Source: Zonotrichia leucophrys gambelii (taxonomy: Eukaryota > Chordata > Aves > Passeriformes > Passerellidae). Taken from it: a DNA stretch of 64,000 nt. A program made the translations under genes and the position numbers. The DNA lies in contig NC_088200.1 in NCBI RefSeq assembly GCF_028769735.1, positions 72,144,046 through 72,208,045 of the forward strand, in the 5' to 3' direction. Shown here piece after piece: positions 48,251 through 58,216 of this stretch; positions within the stretch are counted from its first letter, which is position 1; each line of letters opens with the position of its first letter. Below the pieces are notes generated by a model that ran no database searches, was not told the origin of the DNA, and saw only the letters and a list, made by a program, of their open reading frames with translations.

Positions 48251-51200
48251 AGAAGTCCTTTCATAGCTTTTATGATCTATTTTCTAGGTAAAAATAAAAT
48301 ATATATTTAGTATTGATTTTTACAGATATTCTCTTGCTAATAGCATCACAGGTATTACTTTGATTCCACAAGAGAGAGGAGGATTCATTTCCTCCCTCTT
48401 CAAGCCATGAGAGAATTGCTTTTCCTCTGCTGTCAGAGATTAAAAAGCCACTACTGTGCTTTTTCCAGTTTCCATCGCCTTTGCTGCTGCGTCTTCCCTT
48501 TGTCCATTCATCTCCCTGCCTCTCTGAGGTGCACAAACTCTTGTGCAAGTGCCCACAGCGTTGCCTGGCCACCTGAGGCTCGCAGGGACATCCACCCCTG
48601 CACTCATTGCCTCTGAGGAGAGGGGTGAGACCTGTGCTGTCCCCCTCCAGCATCAAAGGCTGAGCTTCGCTCAGACAGGGCTGATGCAGAGAGGCCCTCC
48701 CAAGGCAGCCCAGCTCTTTGTGGTGCAGTGGGAGAAGACTCAGCTGTCACACACACACACGGCGTGGGTGGATGTCCCTCCTTCCTTTGGGCTGACAGTT
48801 TCAGCCTCTGATCAACCCATGGATCGTACTTACCTGTCAGAGAAAGTAGGCTTAAGTTTATTACATAAGAATCACCAGAGAAAAGTAAAATTCTTTACAT
48901 TAAAAAGGTTGAAAAACTTTGTTTTAAACTGAGAAAGCTAGAGCAGTATATAAATTGCACTGAGTCATATAGATTGAGGTAATCAAGGTGCTTCATACAG
49001 TTGCTTATTTTATTTTCTACATATGAAAAGGCTGCACTGGTTAGAGCATTTTTAGGCCTTTATTTCTGCTGCCATTAAGAGACTTGTACTGCTTTAACTG
49101 CACCGTTAGAGCTGGAGAAATCTGGATTCTTTATGTGGGTGAGCTCTTAGGTAACATTAAGCTATTGCAGTGTAGCACCTCGCCATTCTTCAAGGACCAT
49201 TATATAAAAAAGAAGCCTGAAAGAGTTTTTAACCAGACGTCAGTATTTTTAGAGGTCATGCTACTCTAACAAAACAACTTCTGCTGAAGTAAGTGCCTTA
49301 GGAAGACATGAACTCCTTTTTTTTTTGGTCTGAGCGTGTTTTTTTTAGCCATACCTAATCCATACTTAATTGCTAAAATGGTGAAATAAGACAATAAGTT
49401 CATGAAATGGACTTGTATAAAGCTCTGCAGAGACTGCTTTGATTTCTACACAGCTCCAGCTTCAAAAGCCTGTGTACCTTAATAAACCTCTCTGCCTCCA
49501 GTGCCCAGCTTGTGCCTGCCCACTGAATGGACTTCACAGCTCCTGTAACAAAGGCACATCCTGCGCTGGGCTGCTGCAGACAAGGTTGCTGTGTGCCACA
49601 AAAAAACTGATGTCAGAATCAGTTATATAAGGTGAGGGAGAGAGAACACCTTGGGGAGTGGCAGAGTAGAAAGAGCACTGGGTTTCATATTTAATCTGAC
49701 AGTGTAAAATAAATGGTTATTCAGCATAATGAAGTCATTCACTTGTATTTGTTTTATCATAACAGAATTCTAATACAGGTTCATTTTTTCTCTGTCTCTT
49801 TAAGTAAAATAATGTTGCAATGAACAGTCCTGTGTCTATTTTTTTGTCCTTGTTGTTTTGCAGTGTTTTCATAAAAAGCAGGGGATTTGCTGCATTCAGT
49901 TTCTTGGCAATAATAAAAGATTGTGCAGTCAGCCTGATCCTCATAATCCATTACAAACATTAATTTGCTGCCCTTGCAGTCTTCAGGAGCCTTTGCTGTC
50001 CAATACACTTCTCCTTCCACAGACCTGGGTGTGCTGCACAAGTGTGAAGGTGAAACCTTTAAAGTTGAATCACTGGTGATAAAATGGCACACAACAGATG
50101 CTCCACAAACTGCTGTAGACTGAGGCTTTTGCTGATCCCTGAAGGGCTCATCCTGCTAATTCCCATTAACAGATAATGGGGGACAAGCACCTGCCACCCT
50201 CACACCTCAGTGTGAGATTTCAGCTGGTGGCACATCTGGATAGGCTTTCTGTTAGTGGTAGTCTTCATCTTTGTTATTTGTAAATACAAGTTTGTCTGAA
50301 GGCATGTTCAGCATTTCCTTACCACTTGACCACTCCACTGTGTGAAAATGTAGATCCTTCTTAAGACATTGTAGTGGGTCTGTCAGAATAGATGATTTCT
50401 GAGAAGAATTCCCAGAGAGAATACTGTAAAAAGGCTTGGCAAAATAACTGCTTCAAGTCAAATCTACTATTCAAATCTACTATTTTCTAGGAGTCTGCAA
50501 TTCTTCTGCCAGAAGGAAGTTTGATTATTTAAGAAAACAAAATATAGCTAAAATATTTTTTTTCTTTATGTCATATGAAGCTTGGTTTACTAGGTAGAGA
50601 TCAGCTGGCCACAAATAAATACAGCCAACACATGTAAAAAATATTGATCCAACATGAGTTTCTGAGCCTTCATCCTAATAAGGATACTTCAGGAAACAGA
50701 CATCATACTTTTTAAATAGAGTCTTGATCTGCTTTTAGATGGGCAGAAATGGGTCTTTGAATTTAATAATAAATGTGATTTGTTCCAATTTGCTGTGCTT
50801 CTAACATCCCTCTGCTGCAGCTGCAAGACTGGAGCTCCCATCTCTAAGGCAGAATGACAGAGAGACACCTGGACCCATCCCTGGGCAAAACAGCCTGGCA
50901 TGTTCAATATTTCTGATATTATCCAGTAGAGAGCAGACACATCTTAACAATTCCTGTCAGCAGAAACTTGGCAGTTATTTCAGGACACACAGGTGCCATG
51001 GCTCTCATCACCTCTCTGAGAGAAAACACACCAAATTGTTTCAGGTTTTGCATACCAGAGGGTCACTAGAGTTCAGGCAAAAGGGGAGGCAAAAATATGA
51101 CCAAAATGGGTGGAACTGTGAGCCACAGCATGTGTGTCAAGGGTTGAAAATGCTTGTGCAGGTTTGTGGTGCTCATGAAACTGTGGCAGTTTCAGTTAAA

Positions 51201-53667
51201 GAAGTGAAAACCACTGAAATTAGCTGGAAAAAAACTGAGCAGGTGCATCAATATGTATCTCAATGACTATCCACTAAGGAGCACCACATGCAAAATACTG
51301 GTTTGACTTCTTTCAGGAGAAATTAAAAAGTCATTATTTATGCTGTCATTTGTGTGCAAGAACAGTTTTTCAGATTTCAGTTGAGCATGTTAAAGGTTCT
51401 GTAAGATGTATTATGAGTAGATAGACTGTGGGAAGGCTGATAAGCAGAAAGAATTTACTTATTTATGTATAAATAGCAGCAATACTAGGGGGGTTTCAAG
51501 TTTACTCATATGGACTTGCAATATCACTTAAATAGTGACAAAACACACAACAAAAGGGGATTTTTGCAGTGGCTGTGTGCCTGTCTTGCAGGACAGGCAG
51601 GTTGTGTGGCTAAAGGGTACACCAGAAATTTTTCCAGCATCTTCATTTTCTCCATAAGTTTCTTGCTCCTCTATTAGGAATTCTGGGGAGCCTTCAGTCT
51701 AGGCTGATCAAAATTCTGTCTCCCACAGTGTCTTCCCTCTTCCAAAACTGATCTCTGTCTTTTACAGCTTTATGCCCCTTTCCCAAGTGGAGTTGCCCTC
51801 TTGCTTGCTTACTTGCAGAGTAAGCAACAGAGCTTTTCTGTGAGTAACAGTATTAAAAAAAAAATCTCCCATTTGTGGAGGATACAGGGAAGTGCTTTGC
51901 AATGAATTACGAGAATGCATACAATGTGGGATTTCAGCCCCACTACCTGGAGGTGCAATAATTTTATTTGGATGTTAGAGCTCTCTGAGTTTTGCTGTCA
52001 GGGACTCTGTTACAGCGCAGAGGAGGATTCTGGATATACACCAGTACCCTAGAGTTAGTGTAACTAACTGTTCTGCTTACTGCAAAGATCCTCTTGCTTT
52101 ATACTTGGGACACAATCTGCCATTAGTGCGTGATTAACTCTACACCAAAAAATTACCCATTACCCAAAGAGGATGGCAAGACTTGTTTCCTATTTCTTAA
52201 ACATTGAAGAAAGTGGTTTTTTGAGTGCAGAGAATGCCCACAGGTGCAAGTGGAGCAAGGGTGTGCAGTGACAGGGAGGTCTGTACGGGCAGAGCCAGAG
52301 TGGACTCTTGGAGCAGGGCAGAATTTAATGGTGTGTCAAGGGATGGGTGTTACGTGCTACATAATTAATCCATTTAAATGACTGAGGGAAAAACACACCC
52401 CAGTTGCTTAAGTCCAGCTTGTCAAGATTGATTTAAATTCAGCAGGAATTTTTAAATGGGACTGAGTCAGACACACAATTTTTCTTAACACTACCATGAA
52501 TGAGCTTCTACAGAATCAGGATCTAAACATACATATCATTGAACCTTTTCATGTGGAGATTATTGATTAATCCAAAATAATTTGGTTCAAAAGAAAGATA
52601 AATCTTGGCTCTGCCACAGGCTCTGCTGTGACCTGAGGGCAGTCATTTTATCTCCTCAGCTTTTGTCCCCTCTCTGTAAAATGATGATAAGAGCATTTTC
52701 TTAACTTACAATGGAGCAGTAATGATAAATATTAAGGATTATGACATGGTTAAACACTGTGCTAATGGAGGCCATTAAGCACCTTAGACTTATTAGCAGC
52801 CTTCTGTTCATTGGCTGCCTTTCTGAAGTTATTGAGCATTTTTAACTTTTCCCCAAGTAAACTCGAGGAAATGAGTTAAAAAGGATTAATAAATAAACCC
52901 TGCAAAATGTTAGACATGACATTGTGTTTTCTGAATTACATAATGGCATGTTTTGTATCTTTAGTTTAAATCAGCCTACCTGTTCTTCTCTGCTTCCTTC
53001 AATGTTTGGAAACCTGAAAACAGGGAGAAAAGGCTACAAAATTCAGGCCCATTTGATTTAGACCCCGTAATGCTCATAATCCAGCATATCTACAAGGCAG
53101 TACTGCATTTGTTTTTATCCCAGCACCCAGGGAACATTCACTGCTTTGCAGGGAGCCCTCCTGTCTCTGACATCCCTGCTTCTGGCCACTCTGACCCCTT
53201 CTGGCACTTGTCATCTCACTCCTGTTAAACACATATTAAATAGTTACCACCTGGACAGGAGAAAGGGAAGGGAGAACTAAAAGAAGTTTGTGGTTGCATT
53301 TTGCTGATAAGCTGCTTGAAGTGGTGAATACTCAAGATGAGGCAGAGGAAGTTGCCGCACAGAAGGGGTCAGGTCTTCACTGGCTGTACCAGCAGCAAAA
53401 ATTTTGCTTCTGTCTGTGGTCATGGCTGACTGTGCTTTCTGTATCTCACGTCATCCCCTGGGGTATGGTAAGGTCTAAATTTCTGCTGCCTGCTGTGGCT
53501 GTTTCATTGAGATGGTGGATGTCACCTACAGGACACGATGTGTCCACAATTCAAATCTCTTTTCACAGATTATATGTTTTTTGGGGTTTTTTTCTTTCTC
53601 AGAAGAACAAGACAGAGAAACACAGGGAGTGTGAACAGAATTGGGTTCATTATTGGGGTGGTTTGAG
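48251..53667. other. PLPPR1 intron, no gene recognised
   Basis: A short (CA)n sits at 48750-48763. The stretch 52680-52990 is repeat-free and rich in homeodomain-type cores and may be regulatory. Open frames here are unsupported by splice sites or known families. Confidence 0.5.
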
Positions 53668-53757
53668 ACCAGGCTGGAAGGTCCCTGCCCATGGCAGGCA
53701 GATTGGAATGAACTTTAAGGTCCCTTCCCACACAATCATTCTGTGATCCTTTGATTT
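53668..53757 (+). mobile_element. CR1 LINE 3' terminus
   Basis: CCAGGCTGGAAGGTCCCTGC, CCATGGCAGGCAGATTGGAA, CTTTAAGGTCCCTTCC and CATTCTGTGATCCTTTGATT match the last 90 bases of a sense CR1, including the terminal near-octamer repeats. Confidence 0.88.
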
Positions 53758-54611
53758 GTGAAATTTTAGGTCAATATCAATGTTGAATCAGTCAGTCAAG
53801 AGCTGTATTTTGTATGCAAGAGGGGTTTTTGTGCAGCACTGAGTCAGCATTTGACAATGGAAAGGTCAAGGTTAGTTGTGGAACTGCTGTCTAGAGACTG
53901 CATTTGGGATAAGTGACATTTTCCTCCCGTATCAAAGCACCTTATTTTTTGAAAAGCATTCTCTTTTCCATAGGACACCCAGAGAAGGTTAAAAGTTCAG
54001 TAACCTGCTTTCTCTGTTTTCCAGTAAGAGGAGAAAAACCAGCTGTCTGTTGTGTCATGTATTATTTATGATTTACCTGTGTTTGCCAGCTGGGGCTGGC
54101 AACCTGAAGTATTTCTGGGAGTATGTTTGGGATAGGAAGGGTGGGTCAGATTGCTTTTGACAGCCCAGATCACATGAGGTGCTGGAACTGAGTTTAAACA
54201 CCTCTATATGCAAGCATCCTGTAATCTCCAACATGTTTATCAGGGCATGTCAGGTAGAGTAGTGATAGTGTCATTGCCTTTCTCTGTGTTAGTTAACAAA
54301 GCTGAGTTGCCCAGGTTGATCAGAAAATCTATAGCTGTTCAAGGAGTTAAATTCAAATGTAAATTAACTCCTGCGTCCTTAGTTGAGGGACTGTGTTTGT
54401 ACTCATGGAGGTTGCCGTGAAGATCCCTGGTGAATACACAGATAGCAGCATCTCGCTTTAAGTTAGTTAAAAGAATTTATTCTGGGCAGGTATGTGGTCT
54501 TGAAAATAATGCATCTACAAAATGAGATGGTTAATTTGAAGGTTAAAAAGAGTGTCACAACTATGGCTTCACTGTGACATTATTTAAGTCTGTCCTTCAA
54601 GTGACACAGGG
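53758..54611. other. PLPPR1 intron, nothing recognised
   Basis: I see no repeat family, exon or RNA gene in this stretch. Confidence 0.5.
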
Positions 54612-54752
54612 GGGGTTGTGAAGACTCCATCCTTGGAGATGTTCAGGCACCATCCGGGCATGGTCCTGGGCAACCAATTGAGGTGTCTCTGCTTGAGCAA
54701 AGGAGGGTGTACTGACCCCCAAAGGTCCCTCCCCACCTCAACCACTTAGGGG
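54612..54752 (+). mobile_element. CR1 LINE 3' fragment
   Basis: GACTCCATCCTTGGAGATGT, CATGGTCCTGGGCAACC, CTGCTTGAGCAAAGGAGGGT and CAAAGGTCCCTCCCCACCTC follow the sense CR1 3' region. The end is slightly degraded. Confidence 0.88.
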
Positions 54753-55155
54753 TTCTTGGTCTGCTACTTGCATCAATTACTAATCTGATTTCATTATATT
54801 TTCTTATTTTAGTCCAGCTCTTACTCAAATATACAATAGCTTTAATGGCTAGCTGTGTGTGCAGAGATGTGCCAGAGGAGTGCATGAATAGCTTCAAGCA
54901 TATCTTTGAGACAGAATTGCCAAAATTAATTTTCAGAGGTCTTACAATAATCTTGCAGCAATACAGTTTTAATGCAGAAATCCTGGAGGCAAAATACTAA
55001 GACCAGGACCTGGTTATTCCACTTTTTTCTATGGTGTGACTAGATAACTTGTATAGTTAAAATGACAAAAATATTTGAATAGTGACAACTTCTGTAATAG
55101 TGGCACTAGTCTCCATAAAGAGGATTTTGAATCAGATCCTGTAGTCACAATTTAA

Positions 55156-55410
55156 AATCATAGGATTTGAGTTGGAAGAAACTTTAGAGGCCAGCTAGTC
55201 CACCCCTGTGCAGTGAGCAGGAACACCTTCCATTAGACCTGTTGCTCGAAGCCCAGTACAACCTGACCTTGAACACTTCCAGAGATGGGATATTCACACC
55301 TCTCTGGGTAATCTGTGTCCTTTTTTTACCACCGTCATTGTAAAACACATCATCCTTATGCCTCATCTGAATCAAGCCTCTTTTAGTTTTAAGACCATTA
55401 CCCCTAAAAA
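55156..55410 (-). mobile_element. CR1 LINE 3' end
   Basis: ATCATAGGATTTGAGTTGGA, AACACCTTCCATTAGACC, GACCTTGAACACTTCCAGAG, the ACCACCGTCATTGTAAAACA block and AAGACCATTACCCC are the reversed CR1 3' region. It faces the CR1 fragment at 54612 about 400 bases away. Confidence 0.92.
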
Positions 55411-56148
55411 AAAAAGTTACAAATCAATTACTATTTTTGTCTTGGGTGAAGACTGTGATGTGAGATTTTCTTTGCAGTGTGGCAGAGGGAGAACAAGAAT
55501 TAATAAATCTGCTTATTTTCATGAGGTGAGTTTTGGGACACCTTTGGTGAGGTTGCGGTGACGTGTTGCTGAAGCAGTGTGGGAAGCTGGTACTGTGGTA
55601 CTACATACAAAAAAGCAGATTGCTGAGCTTCCAACTAAGCCATTTAGGAGCCATGAAGTATGGAAAGAGAGACCAGAAAGGCTCCTTGCAGTTCATATCT
55701 GTTATATGAATGCAGCTTCAGACTCAAGCCAGCTTTTTCAAAAGTGGCTGTGGTAGAATGGGTAAGTCAGGCAGCGCACTGAAGTCCCCCACAGGTTGCT
55801 TGTGGAGATTTCTGAACAGACTGGTAAAGCTTTACTCGTAAAGAAGCAGCTCCAGGGAAAAGTGAGTGTCAGGAGAGAAGTCTTCCTCTGGATGCATCTT
55901 CATCTGGGCCACGCAGAGGGCTCGTCTGCATTAGCACAACACACACGTTCCCCAGCACGGGCTTGCAGCTGCAGCGGGGAAGTGTTTTGGCTTTGGCTTC
56001 CTGTAGGCTTTGTAACAATCCTCTCTCACTCCCCTGCCACCGAGCACAGGTTTTTTAGCTGCTGCTGCTGCTGTCTATGCCTCGCTGCCATCGATCCCTC
56101 CTGAGCTGACACTCACATGCCCTGTGAGCTGTCACAGCTCCCATCCCC
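55411..56148. other. PLPPR1 intron upstream of second coding exon
   Basis: No repeat was recognised. CpG dinucleotides become more frequent from about 55900. Confidence 0.5.
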
Positions 56149-56206
56149 TGCGCGCCGAGCGCGGACACGCTCCCATCTGAGACGTTCATTGGCGTCGTTT
56201 GCCAAA
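56149..56206. promoter_or_regulatory. small CpG-rich patch before second coding exon
   Basis: GCGCGCCGAGCGCGGACACG and the following bases carry about ten CpGs in 58 bases, unusual for this AT-leaning intron. It lies about 200 bases before the exon. It could be an intronic regulatory element or a weak alternative promoter. No TATA box or first exon is evident. Confidence 0.35.
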
Positions 56207-56244
56207 AGGTTTATGTAACAGATGTTGCAAAGCAGAGGCACAGA

Positions 56245-56264
56245 AACACACACACACACACACA
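56245..56264. repeat. (CA)n microsatellite
   Basis: About ten CA dinucleotides lie 146 bases upstream of the PLPPR1 exon acceptor. CA runs near exons can bind hnRNP L, so an effect on splicing is possible but not shown. Confidence 0.92.
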
Positions 56265-56373
56265 GAGAGGCTCGCACACCATTATGGCAGGGGTTGTCAG
56301 AGTGACGGTGAAGGGAGGATGGTCCACAGCACTGGAGTAGCTCGCAGGCACAGCTGCATCTGTTCAAAAAGCA

Positions 56374-56410
56374 ACTAACGCCTCTCTCTGTGACTATGCT
56401 TTATTTTCAG
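56374..56410 (+). other. branch point, pyrimidine tract and acceptor of second coding exon
   Basis: ACTAAC at 56374-56379 is an excellent branch-point match, with the A at 56378 lying 33 bases before the exon. It is followed by a CT-rich tract and TTATTTTCAG ending at 56410. The exon homology begins at the next base. Confidence 0.88.
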
Positions 56411-56599
56411 CTCGTCATCATGGCTGGGACTGTTCTGCTCGCCTACTACTTCGAGTACACTGACACTTTTCAGGTGCATATCCAAGGTTTCTTCTGTCAG
56501 GATGGCAATTTGATGAAACCCTACCCTGGGACGGAGGACGAGAGCTTCATTTCACCGCTTGTGCTGTACTGTGTGCTGGCTTCAACCCCGACAGCGATT
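56411..56599 (+). CDS. PLPPR1: PLPPR1 second coding exon (residues 22-84)
   Basis: This 189 bp exon encodes 63 residues that continue directly from the exon at 25339. It starts LVIMAGTVLLAYYFEYTDTF and ends VLASTPTAI. Both borders are in phase 0: TTTTCAG precedes it and GTGAGTATG follows. The first 15 residues complete membrane segment 1. Residues 37-66 form the first extracellular loop, with a single cysteine at residue 50 in the GFFCQDG motif. From about residue 68 the second membrane segment begins. Against the mammalian protein as I recall it, only a handful of conservative changes are visible, such as Y for C after YYFE, N for D after CQDG, and S for T after SFI. The downstream exon, expected to begin IFIGEIS, is not in the window. 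Confidence 0.96.
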
Positions 56600-56608
56600 G
56601 TGAGTATG
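56600..56608 (+). other. splice donor after PLPPR1 residue 84
   Basis: GTGAGTATG follows the ATT codon for residue 84. PLPPR1 homology ends here, and the frame runs into a stop after eight more codons. Confidence 0.95.
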
Positions 56609-58122
56609 AGGAATTATCTGAAATCCCCATAAACAATAACAATGGTGCTGTGATATCTTTGTCCCCTCGCCTCTCCGTTTGGATGTAATTGATTCACACT
56701 TAGCAGGATCTCTGTTTTGCCTCAGCCTAATATGATCTTCATCAGTTACCGCCAGGAGTAATTATTCTGAGGTAATCACAATGCAAGGCTGAGGGATAGA
56801 GCTTGTTAAGCCTTTTACAATAGCTTGCTTACTTCACTGATTAGTTGTGAATTTCCTGGGCTCCAGAGAGGCTCTAATGCAAAGGTTATGTATTACTGGC
56901 AATAAGAAAACGGGATAAAGCTGAAGTAAAATCCAGGTCAGATGTGCAGTATATACAGGATTATTTCCTGCTATATTAAAAGGACTGTTGAATGGCCTTA
57001 AAAGGCTTAGATGAGGAGAGGGATGTTAAATACAAAGAAAAATATGAATGCTGTTTTCTTTTTTTAATAGTTTCTTTGTTTCCAACAGTCACTAAACTTT
57101 TTTTTAACCTGATTTTATTCAGTATTCAGCCAGTAAACTGCAATTTTTAGCTTTTCTATGCAGATGAAAATATTCAACTAGCGGAGTACCTACAATGCCA
57201 AACAATTTATTGCACTCACTGGTTAGCAAAACTTCAGCTCTTTTCCATTTTCCACACAGAAAGTTGCATACTTCACCAACAGCCCAAGCTCTAGTGAATT
57301 TGTAATTGCATTGATAAATTCCTGTCAGACTCTGTTTATGGACTTTTGTTTCATTTCTTTCTTGCTATTTCTTCTCTGTTAGTATTTATTTCTTGTATTA
57401 AGTTTGCTTTTCATCGCTTTCAAAAGTTGATTAAAGCTGTACATTACATATTTATTTTTAAATAGTTAGTGCTTTGCCCTAGTCTGTTTTAAGTTTTGTT
57501 CTGCAGTAATTTTAGTGCACCAAATCATATTCTTGTCACAGAATGTGGTAAGAAGTGTGAAAGGGATCTGCAGAAGAGGCTATAGGTTTTGGTACAGGAC
57601 ACTTTCTAAAGACAAGCAGGTGCTTTGAAGTGGATTACATCATAAGTTTATGAGAAACATCTGCAGTAACAGAATTATTTTATGTATTGGATGTTGTTGC
57701 ATATCAAGGATTTCATTTTACTTTCTGCTGCAATAATAGATTATCTGAAAATAAAAAAACCAAAACCAAAACAAAACAAAACAAAAAACCAAAACCCCCA
57801 CATTTTGGACCTCCCCCATCAACATAGTGCCAATGTTCAGGGATGCAGCATTCACAAGTGCTTTTTGTAAAGGTAGGTGGTGGGTCACAGCCATGCCTTG
57901 GTTCCAGAGCAATGACATTAATGACTGGTTTGTCCCTCGATTACTGATAAAACGTTGGGTAATGAATGTTGCTCTTTATTTGGATCTTCTGTTTAAATCC
58001 TTGCTCTGCCAAAATTTTATGCTAACCTTTCAAGTTTTGCTGCACTGGATCAGCATTGCCTTTGCTTTTTAGTAACCCAAGAAGCTTTTCTTAATTACTG
58101 TCCTTTATGAAATGCTGAGCTG
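56609..58122. other. intron start after second coding exon
   Basis: The first 250 bases are repeat-free with ATTA-rich and CCTCAGCC-type blocks and may be conserved. An A/C-rich run lies at 57757-57800. No further exon was seen. Confidence 0.5.
57757..57800. repeat. (CAAAA)n low-complexity tract
   Basis: An A-rich run with CC and C interruptions (AAAACCAAAACCAAAACAAA and so on). It gives spurious open frames on both strands. Confidence 0.9.
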
Positions 58123-58216
58123 GAGCCTTGACTTGGCAGTGCTGGGTTAATGGTCAGACTTCACGATCTTAAAAGCCCTTTTCCAACATGAGCAGGTCTG
58201 TGACTCTTTGAAGAGT
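58123..58216 (+). mobile_element. CR1 LINE 3' terminus (CR1-Y-like)
   Basis: GACTTGGCAGTGCTGGGTTA, ATGGTCAGACTTCACGATCT and TAAAAGCCCTTTTCCAAC match the sense 3' terminus of a CR1-Y-type element, ending with TCTGTGACTCTTTG. Confidence 0.9.

Larger units (their letters stand above)
25402..56410 (+). other. PLPPR1: PLPPR1 intron between coding exons 1 and 2 (31,009 bp)
   Basis: This is a GT-AG phase 0 intron defined by the two exons that bracket it. It splits the first membrane segment between residues 21 and 22. Its recognisable content is a set of CR1 fragments, simple repeats, a short inverted repeat and a CpG-rich patch near its 3' end, all listed separately. Confidence 0.93.

Noticed and set aside
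53288..53746. 152-codon + strand open frame
   Set aside because: Its last part runs into a CR1 3' end (53668-53757), so the frame is partly repeat and not a gene.
57757..57870. Lysine/proline-rich frame (KKPKPKQNKTK)
   Set aside because: It is the translation of a (CAAAA)n low-complexity tract.
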